Assembly (NCBI GenBank): GCA_023444705.1
Contig: JAEXMB010000019.1
Location: 1 to 29,085, forward strand
Direction of reading: 5' to 3'
Length of the DNA stretch: 29,085 nt
DNA from: Pseudomonadota bacterium
GTDB taxonomy: Bacteria; Pseudomonadota; Alphaproteobacteria; Micavibrionales; UBA2020
This document shows, in pieces, positions 23,419 through 29,085 of the stretch (position 1 is the stretch's first letter; each line of letters starts with the position of its first letter). The notes beneath the pieces were generated by a model, which was not told the origin of the DNA, searched no databases, and saw only the letters and a list, made by a program, of their open reading frames with translations. The translations under genes were made by a program, and so were the position numbers.

Positions 23419-23850
23419 ATGACCGACGACCGAAAACACGGCAGCAGCCGCCACGAAGAACATATGTTCGCCCTGCATGGCACGGCGCACGTCCAACGCA
23501 CCGGTTTCAAGACGGGCACGCAGATCCGCATCGAAGCACTGCTGGAAAGCCACGGCGTTGCGCATGCCGATGCACAGGAAACGGCCGAGGCTGTTTATAA
23601 AGGTCTTGAGCGTTACAGCGACAACCCACCTGAAAAGCAGGCCGAGTTCGTCGCCATGATGGTCGGCCCGCTGTTGCGCGGCCCCAATGGCGGCTTTACC
23701 GCCAAGCCCGATCCGGCCAAGCTGAAGTCGGTGGTCGATGACATCACTGCCATGACCTCGCGCCTGTTTGCGAGCAAGCTGACGCTTGAACCGCAAGAAA
23801 GCGCGCCAGCGCCGTCACATGGCGTGCCGCCCAACCGTCCGAAATTCTGA
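23419..23850 (+). CDS. Protein of unknown function inserted between ddl and ftsQ
   Basis: A 143-residue protein from ATG 23419; GTG 23386, with AAGG upstream, is an alternative but would leave almost no leader after the predicted start site. The N-terminus is hydrophilic and His-rich (DDRKHGSSRHEEHMFALHGT), then helices follow (TGTQIRIEALLESHGVAHAD, ETAEAVYKGLERYSDNPPEK, KLKSVVDDITAMTSRLFASK), ending in a Pro-rich tail. There is no Cys, membrane segment, signal peptide or motif I recognise. It is oriented against the dcw cluster and ends 5 bases before the ddl stop with no terminator. The promoter appears to carry a CtrA-like box, which hints at cell-cycle expression. Composition matches the neighbours, so there is no sign of recent transfer. 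Confidence 0.7.
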   Translation: MTDDRKHGSSRHEEHMFALHGTAHVQRTGFKTGTQIRIEALLESHGVAHADAQETAEAVYKGLERYSDNPPEKQAEFVAMMVGPLLRGPNGGFTAKPDPAKLKSVVDDITAMTSRLFASKLTLEPQESAPAPSHGVPPNRPKF

Positions 23851-23855
23851 TTGCC

Positions 23856-24896
23856 TTACAGGCGTTTTTTTGCCGTCGCAGGGTTCTGTGCGCTGTTTGC
23901 TGTTTTTAGCGGCAGGGCAGGGGCGGGTTTGCTGACACTCTCGCTCTGGCGGTTGTGATGGCGCCACTGCGCATCCTGCACCATCCAGCGCGTCAGCTCG
24001 GCAAAGCTCAGCCCCACATGGGCGGCTTGCTCGGGTGCCAGCGACGTCGCGGTCATGCCGGGCTGGGTGTTGGTTTCAAGAAAGACCAGACCGCTGACGC
24101 CTGGCTTGCTGTCGTCATAGCGGAAATCGGTGCGGCTGACGCCGCCGCAGCCCAGTTTTTCATGTGCCAGTTCTGCCAGACGCATCGCCTCGGCAAACAC
24201 ATCGGCGGGGATGGGGGCGGGCAGCACGTGGCTTGAGCCGCCAGCCGCGTATTTGGCCTCGTAGTCATAGAATGCCGTATTGGCGGTGATCTCGGTCACG
24301 GTCAGTGCGCGCGCGGCTTCGCCTTCGCTGCCCATGACGGCGACAGTCAGCTCGCGCCCTTTGATGAATTCCTCGACCAGCATGGCTGTGCCCGAAGGAA
24401 TGGCGTCAAGACCCATCGGCGGCTTGTTGTCGCCGGGGTGGACGATATAAACGCCTACGCTTGATCCTTCGGCATTGGGTTTGATGACGTAAGGCGCGCT
24501 CACGGGCAGCTTGTTGGCGGCGATGTCATCCATGCTGACGATGCCGCCTTTGGCCAGCGGCATGCCGTACTGGCCAAGGATGTCTTTGGTTTTCTGCTTG
24601 TCCATCGCAATAGCAGAGGCCAGCAGGGATGAATGCGTATAGGGCAGGTTGAGCGCGTCGAGAACGCCTTGCAGTGTGCCGTCCTCGCCACCCTTGCCAT
24701 GCAGCGCCATGAAAACTGCGGCGGGTTTTTCATCGCGCAGTGTTGCGATCAGTGCCGCGATGTCGCGCGTGACGTCGATTTCAACGACGTCATAGCCCGC
24801 TTGGCGCAGCGCCGCTGCACATTCACGGCCGGAATTGAGCGATACTTCGCGCTCGCTCGACCAGCCGCCTTTGAGTACCGCGATTTTTTCAGCCAT
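23856..24896 (-). CDS. ddl: D-alanine--D-alanine ligase
   Basis: A 346-residue ATP-grasp enzyme from ATG 24896, supported by AAGGGGAA 7 bases upstream. A longer frame to 24947 lies inside murB. Motifs: VLKGGWSSEREVSLNSG (7-23), VFMALHGKGGEDGTLQGVLD, the ATP-grasp region YVIKPNAEGSSVGVYIV, EEFIKGRELTVAVMG, and the C-terminal ETNTQPGMTATSLAPEQAAH with metal and D-Ala binding residues. It makes D-Ala-D-Ala for the UDP-MurNAc-pentapeptide in the cytoplasm. About 40 residues beyond the family's usual end form a Gln/Ser/Pro/Lys-rich tail. Its start overlaps the murB stop by 8 bases (24889-24896), so it belongs to the ftsW-murG-murC-murB-ddl unit. Confidence 0.95.
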   Translation of the reverse strand: MAEKIAVLKGGWSSEREVSLNSGRECAAALRQAGYDVVEIDVTRDIAALIATLRDEKPAAVFMALHGKGGEDGTLQGVLDALNLPYTHSSLLASAIAMDKQKTKDILGQYGMPLAKGGIVSMDDIAANKLPVSAPYVIKPNAEGSSVGVYIVHPGDNKPPMGLDAIPSGTAMLVEEFIKGRELTVAVMGSEGEAARALTVTEITANTAFYDYEAKYAAGGSSHVLPAPIPADVFAEAMRLAELAHEKLGCGGVSRTDFRYDDSKPGVSGLVFLETNTQPGMTATSLAPEQAAHVGLSFAELTRWMVQDAQWRHHNRQSESVSKPAPALPLKTANSAQNPATAKKRL

Positions 24897-25869
24897 GATG
24901 GCGTTCCCCTTGCGTAATGAATTCACTGATGTCGCTGTCGCTTTCAAGCGGCACGCCGATGCGCTTGACTTCCCAGCGCAACGTCACGCCGTGCTGGGCG
25001 TGGACGCGCTTGCGCAGTTCTTCGCCCAGGCGCTCAAGGTCTGCGGCTGTCGCCGTGCCGTCGTTGAGCATGAAATTGCAATGCAGGTCGGACATGCTGG
25101 CGCCGCCGATGCGCAAGCCCCTGCCACCCACGCTGTCGATCAGCTCCCACGCTTTTTTGCCGTCGGGATTGGCAAAGGTCGACCCGCCCGTCTTGGTGCG
25201 GATAGGTTGCGTTTGTGCGCGCGCCTGTTTGATCTCCATCATGCGCGCCTCGATGGCGGCGGTGTCGCCCGCTTCGCCCTGTAGCACGCAACCGGTAAAG
25301 ATCGCATCGCTGTCAACGCCCGCCGTGCAGCGGTATGACATCTGCAGGTCTGCAGGCAGCAGGGTATGTTTCTTGCCATCGCGCGACAGCGTGTCGGCGC
25401 TGACCAGCACGTCTTTGAACTCGCGCCCGTAGGCACCCGCGTTCATGCGCAGGCCGCCGCCGATGGAGCCGGGAATGCCCGAGAGGAACTCAAGCCCCGC
25501 AATGCCCTGTTGCGCTGCCGACATGGCGACGTTCATATCAAGCGCTGCGGCACCTACGGTGATGCGGTGGTTGTCGCTGTCAACGGCAATGCCCGCAAAT
25601 TCGCGCCCCAGGCGGATCACCACGCCGGGAATGCCGCCGTCGCGGATGATGATGTTGGAGGCAACGCCCATAACGGTGACGGGAATATCGGCGGGTGTTG
25701 CCGCCAGAAATTCCGCCAGATCGTCATGGTCGGCGGGGCGGAACAGCACCTCGGCAGGGCCGCCGACGTTAAACCATGTATATTGCGCCAGCGGTGCGTT
25801 GGACGTCAGGCGTCCGCGTACCTTGGGCAGGCGGTCAAACAGGGTGCTGTGGGAAAGTGCAATCGTCAT
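24889..25869 (-). CDS. murB: UDP-N-acetylenolpyruvoylglucosamine reductase MurB
   Basis: A 326-residue FAD enzyme from ATG 25869; a longer frame to 26091 is inside murC. Motifs: APLAQYTWFNVGGPAEVLF (25-43), the FAD-binding SNIIIRDGGIPGVVIRLG (71-88), FLSGIPGSIGGGLRMNAGAYG (128-148), and KTGGSTFANP with the proton-donor Ser230, then WELIDSVGGRGLRIGGA. The sequence lacks an obvious Tyr-loop insertion, which fits type II MurB of this group. It reduces UDP-GlcNAc-enolpyruvate to UDP-MurNAc with NADPH. It starts 22 bases after murC and overlaps ddl by 8 bases. Confidence 0.95.
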   Translation of the reverse strand: MTIALSHSTLFDRLPKVRGRLTSNAPLAQYTWFNVGGPAEVLFRPADHDDLAEFLAATPADIPVTVMGVASNIIIRDGGIPGVVIRLGREFAGIAVDSDNHRITVGAAALDMNVAMSAAQQGIAGLEFLSGIPGSIGGGLRMNAGAYGREFKDVLVSADTLSRDGKKHTLLPADLQMSYRCTAGVDSDAIFTGCVLQGEAGDTAAIEARMMEIKQARAQTQPIRTKTGGSTFANPDGKKAWELIDSVGGRGLRIGGASMSDLHCNFMLNDGTATAADLERLGEELRKRVHAQHGVTLRWEVKRIGVPLESDSDISEFITQGERHHG

Positions 25870-25891
25870 GTAGTTCCGGTATTCGTTTCTT

Positions 25892-27412
25892 TTAGAGGTC
25901 AGAGGATGGCGGCTGGCCATTCTTGGTGTTGGCGATCTTGCGCTTGGCATCGGCGGCGGGGGCAAGTGCTGCCAGCTCGCGCGGCAGATTGTTCGCCCAA
26001 TGCGTGATTGATCCCGCACCAAGGCAGATGACGAAATCCCCGCTTTGCGCGCGCGCGGCCACAAGCCCTGCAAGGTCTTCGGGTTTTTCAAGCGCGGTGA
26101 CGTTGTTCTTGCCGAGCTTTTTGATGGCGGCGACCAGCGTGTCGCGGTTTATGCCCTCAATCGGCTTCTCGCCTGCCTCATACACGGGGGCAATGATGAC
26201 TTCGTCGGCATCGCCTACGCATTTGGCGAAATCGTCGAACAGGTTTTGCAGGCGGGTGTAGCGGTGGGGCTGGATCACGGCGACGATCTTGCCTTTGCTG
26301 CCATCCTTGCGGGGCTCGGCGCCGTCAAGCGCGTCGCGGCCCGCGCGCAGTACGGCGGCAATTTCAACGGGGTGATGGCCGTAGTCGTCAATGACGGTGA
26401 CGCCGTTGACGGTGCCGGTAATGGTAAAGCGGCGCTTCACACCCGCGAACTGGCCGAGTGCTGCGGCGATTTTTTCCGCCGGAATACCCGCGTCATGGCC
26501 AACGCCAAAGGCGGAAAGCGCGTTCAGCACATTGTGTTTGCCAAACATCGGCAGTTTGATGCCGGTAATTTCGGTCGGGAATTTGTCAAGCTTGGGGTTG
26601 TTGACCTTGATGTCAAAGGTCAGGCCTGAGGGCGTGGTCTTGACGTTGACGGCCTGCAGGTCGGCTTTCTCGGAAAATCCGTACGTGATGGTGCGGCGGT
26701 TAAAGCGCGGCAGCAGTTCTTCCACCACCGGATGGTCGACGCAGGCGACCAGTACGCCATAAAACGGCAGGTTCTGCGCGTATTTGACGAAGGCGTCCTT
26801 GAGCTTGTCAAAGCTGCCGTAATAATCAAGGTGTTCGGGGTCGATGTTGGTGATGACCGAGGCGACGGAGGGCAGCTGCGCAAAGGTGCCATCGCTTTCG
26901 TCCGATTCAACGACCATCCATTTGGATGCGCCCAGACGCGTGTTGCTGCCATAGGCGTTGATGATGCCGCCGTTGATGACGGTGGGGTCAAGGCCCGCTT
27001 TCTCCAACACGTGGCCAATCATCGACGTCGTGGTGGTCTTGCCGTGCGTGCCGGAAATATTCACGCACCACTTGGCGCGCATCAGCTCCGCCAGCAGATC
27101 AACGCGCGGGATCACGGGAATGTCGCGCACGCGCGCGGAGATGATCTCGGGGTTATCGTCCTTGACGGCCGTGGATTTCACCACGACCGAGGCCGGGTTG
27201 CCCTGATCGTCAACCACGTTCTTGGCGTCATGGCCGATATGCACGGTGATGCCAAGATCGCGCAGGCGCTGCACGTTGGCGTTTTCGCTCTGGTCCGATC
27301 CCTGCACCTTGTAGCCGAGGTTGTGCAGGATTTCGGCATAGCCGGACATGCCGATGCCACCGATGCCGATGATATGGATGGTGCCGACGTTGAACGGGAA
27401 GGGCTGGGCCAT
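25892..27412 (-). CDS. murC: UDP-N-acetylmuramate--L-alanine ligase MurC
   Basis: A 506-residue Mur ligase from ATG 27412 with AGAGG just upstream. The N-terminal UDP-binding domain has IHIIGIGGIGMSGYAEIL (12-29), followed by the P-loop SGTHGKTTTTSMIG (120-133), the central motif ITNIDPEHLDYYGS, DDYGHHPVEIAAVLRAGR and the C-terminal domain around IAVIQPHRYTRL. It adds L-Ala to UDP-MurNAc with ATP. The C-terminus, after NNLPRELAAL, is a hydrophilic tail of about 25 residues. It begins 4 bases after the murG stop. Confidence 0.96.
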   Translation of the reverse strand: MAQPFPFNVGTIHIIGIGGIGMSGYAEILHNLGYKVQGSDQSENANVQRLRDLGITVHIGHDAKNVVDDQGNPASVVVKSTAVKDDNPEIISARVRDIPVIPRVDLLAELMRAKWCVNISGTHGKTTTTSMIGHVLEKAGLDPTVINGGIINAYGSNTRLGASKWMVVESDESDGTFAQLPSVASVITNIDPEHLDYYGSFDKLKDAFVKYAQNLPFYGVLVACVDHPVVEELLPRFNRRTITYGFSEKADLQAVNVKTTPSGLTFDIKVNNPKLDKFPTEITGIKLPMFGKHNVLNALSAFGVGHDAGIPAEKIAAALGQFAGVKRRFTITGTVNGVTVIDDYGHHPVEIAAVLRAGRDALDGAEPRKDGSKGKIVAVIQPHRYTRLQNLFDDFAKCVGDADEVIIAPVYEAGEKPIEGINRDTLVAAIKKLGKNNVTALEKPEDLAGLVAARAQSGDFVICLGAGSITHWANNLPRELAALAPAADAKRKIANTKNGQPPSSDL

Positions 27413-27416
27413 AGGG

Positions 27417-28535
27417 TTACCTCTTGGTTTTCGGGGTCGGCAGGGTTTTTTCGACGACGTCGGCAAGCTTCTGTGCCGCCTGCACTTCGCCGCAGGCCTT
27501 GGTGGCGGCGGCGGCGGCGGTCAGCTGTTGCGGCGATGTCATCAGGTCGGTCAGTTTTTGCGCGAGTGCGGCGGCGGTGAAATCCTGTTGCAGCATGACC
27601 CAGCCGCCGCCGCGCGTGGCGATGACATTGGCGTTGTGCAGTTGCTGCATGTCGGCATGGCCCGGATAGGGCACGAAGATGGCGGGGCGGCCCACAGCGG
27701 CGACTTCGGCCACGGTTGACGCACCGGAGCGGCCAATGAACAGCTGGCAGGCCTTGAGCCTTTCGGCCATGTCGCTGAAAAACGCCTTCACTTCGGCCTT
27801 TACGCCGCTTTTGGCATAGGCTTTTTGCGTGACTTCGATCATATCCTCGCGGCATTGCTGGACGATATCAAGGCGCGCGCGCAGGTCTTGCGGCAACAAC
27901 GCCACGGCCTCGGGCACGATCTCGCTAAACACTTTCGCCGCCTGGCTGCCACCGGTGATGAGGATATTCAGGCGCTCGGTATTTTCCGGGTATTGCGCGT
28001 CGCGCACGCCGACGATGGCGTCGCGCACCGGATTGCCGGTGGTGACGATTTTTTGCGCGTCTTTGCTCTTGGTGCCTTTAGTGCCGGGCAGGGCGGTTGC
28101 GATCACGCGCGCCTTGCCCGCCAGCAGGGCGTTGGCCTTGCCAAGCACGGCGTTTTGTTCATGCAGCAGGGTCGGCACGCCTGTCAGCTGGGCTGCCAGC
28201 ACGGCGGGAACGGATGGATAGCCGCCAAAGCCGATGACGACGTCGGGTTTGACTTTGGACAGCAGGCTTCGCGCCTGCACAACGCCTGTCCCCATGCGGG
28301 CGACCGCGCGCATCTTGCCCACGATGCCGCCGCCAAGGGTTGCGGCCGAGACGACGTGGATGTCGACCTTGTCGCCAAGGCTTTTGAAGGCATGGCCGCG
28401 CTTGTCGGTGACGATCACGACCTTGTGGCCGCGGCGCAGCAGTTCCTGCGCCAGTGCCTCGGCAGGGTAGAGGTGCCCGCCGGTGCCGCCGGCTGACAAT
28501 AAAATGGTGCGCGGGGTGGTGTCGCGTGCGGACAT
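27417..28535 (-). CDS. murG: UDP-GlcNAc:lipid I transferase MurG
   Basis: A 372-residue GT-B glycosyltransferase from ATG 28535, with GGGAGAAG as ribosome site; ATG 28571 lies in ftsW. The N-terminal glycine loop is LLSAGGTGGHLYPA, followed by the second loop VIGFGGYPSVPAVLAA and HEQNAVLGKANALLA. The C-terminal domain has ITGGSQAAKVF (the usual Gly in GGSQGA is Ala), the UDP-GlcNAc site FIGRSGASTVAEVAAVGRPA and PYPGHADMQQLHNA. MurG makes lipid II at the inner face of the membrane. It begins 2 bases after the ftsW stop, so the two are tightly coupled. Confidence 0.95.
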   Translation of the reverse strand: MSARDTTPRTILLSAGGTGGHLYPAEALAQELLRRGHKVVIVTDKRGHAFKSLGDKVDIHVVSAATLGGGIVGKMRAVARMGTGVVQARSLLSKVKPDVVIGFGGYPSVPAVLAAQLTGVPTLLHEQNAVLGKANALLAGKARVIATALPGTKGTKSKDAQKIVTTGNPVRDAIVGVRDAQYPENTERLNILITGGSQAAKVFSEIVPEAVALLPQDLRARLDIVQQCREDMIEVTQKAYAKSGVKAEVKAFFSDMAERLKACQLFIGRSGASTVAEVAAVGRPAIFVPYPGHADMQQLHNANVIATRGGGWVMLQQDFTAAALAQKLTDLMTSPQQLTAAAAATKACGEVQAAQKLADVVEKTLPTPKTKR

Positions 28536-28537
28536 AT

Positions 28538-29085
28538 CTAGCTTCTCCCTGATCCTGAGGGGTTGTGCCATGAAGTCGTACTGAGCGGTGAGCGTTTACG
28601 CGTCAAGGATAGCAACATTCCCATGCCAAGTCCAAGGGAGAGCAGGGAGGAGCCACCATACGAAATAAACGGCAAGGTCATGCCCTTGGCGGGCAGCAAT
28701 TGCAGGGACGACCCCATATGCACAAGGCTTTGCAGGGCGAATTGGGTAATCAGCCCGCCAACCGCCAGCACGACAAAGGTATCGTCGGACTGGATAACAC
28801 GCATAATGCTGCGGGCCAGCACAAAGGCGAAGATGCACACCAGCAACAAAGTTGCGATCAGGCCCAGCTCCTCCCCCGCGACGGCGAAGATGAAATCGGC
28901 ATGCGCGTCGGGCAGGTTCATCTTGACCTGTCCGTGGCCGGGGCCGGTGCCAAACAGCCCGCCGTTGGAAAAGGCATCGAGCGATTTTTGCACCTGATAG
29001 TTGTCGCCCGCGCCGGGGTCAAGAAAGCGGTCGATACGGCTGGTGACGTGGGGAAAGAACATATAGGCGCAGACCAGGCCAAGAA
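28538..29085 (-). CDS. ftsW: Peptidoglycan polymerase FtsW, C-terminal part (partial)
   Basis: The frame enters from the right edge and ends at 28538; about 182 residues are visible. SEDS-family landmarks are SRIDRFLDPGAGDNYQVQ, the catalytic-region motif GLFGTGPGHGQVKMNLPDAH, ADFIFAVAGEELGLIATLLL and PFISYGGSSLLSLGLGMGML, then a short hydrophilic tail. FtsW polymerises lipid II glycans with FtsI at the septum. The motif VKMNLPDAHADFIFAVAGEE and gene order favour FtsW over RodA. The N-terminal helices lie outside the window. Confidence 0.92.
   Translation of the reverse strand, partial: LGLVCAYMFFPHVTSRIDRFLDPGAGDNYQVQKSLDAFSNGGLFGTGPGHGQVKMNLPDAHADFIFAVAGEELGLIATLLLVCIFAFVLARSIMRVIQSDDTFVVLAVGGLITQFALQSLVHMGSSLQLLPAKGMTLPFISYGGSSLLSLGLGMGMLLSLTRKRSPLSTTSWHNPSGSGRS

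Overview
The window looks like chromosomal DNA of a high-GC alphaproteobacterium. Three things point there. The block ddl-ftsQ-ftsA-ftsZ-lpxC-bamD-recN-ligA is the order familiar from alphaproteobacterial chromosomes. The NAD(P) transhydrogenase is the three-polypeptide type (PntAA/PntAB/PntB) known from Rhodospirillum-like bacteria. FtsZ carries the long linker and C-terminal peptide common in this class. I cannot name a genus. I see no rRNA, tRNA, CRISPR array, insertion sequence or phage gene.

Layout. 1-850 (+): the end of a cytochrome c maturation operon (ccmH tail, ccmI). 870-2239 (-): COQ9 and a translationally coupled HExxH putative metalloprotease. 2396-4763 (+): a PAS-GGDEF protein whose GGDEF signature has decayed, then an ABC1/UbiB-family kinase-like protein. 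4868-8754 (+): transhydrogenase genes pntAA-pntAB-pntB with a DHH/DHHA1 phosphoesterase inserted between the first two, closed by a strong bidirectional terminator. 8825-9487 (-): a DUF1523-like anchored protein. 9785-12204 (+): two tandem alpha/beta hydrolase paralogues and a small unknown protein. 12205-17917 (-): ligA, recN, bamD and lpxC. 18199-18450 (+): a small Cys-containing unknown gene facing ftsZ across a perfect hairpin terminator. 18561-23039 (-): ftsZ, ftsA and ftsQ. 23419-23850 (+): an unknown 143-residue protein. 23856-29085 (-): ddl, murB, murC, murG and the end of ftsW.

From high to low coordinates the right half is a division and cell-wall (dcw) cluster: ftsW-murG-murC-murB-ddl builds the lipid-linked peptidoglycan precursor, ftsQ-ftsA-ftsZ builds the divisome, and lpxC-bamD supplies lipid A and outer-membrane assembly. 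recN and ligA follow as DNA repair and replication genes. The cluster is cut twice by small genes on the opposite strand, at ddl/ftsQ and at ftsZ/lpxC. The ddl/ftsQ gap holds a perfect TTAA-N7-TTAA sequence, the CtrA box consensus, placed over the -35 position of a TATAAT promoter. This suggests cell-cycle control of the inserted gene and perhaps of ftsQ.

The most unusual points are the catalytically decayed GGDEF domain with its c-di-GMP I-site kept, the DHH phosphoesterase inside the pnt operon, the CtrA-like site with its unknown gene, and a roughly 97-residue disordered N-terminal extension on FtsA. Most of the rest is conserved housekeeping sequence.
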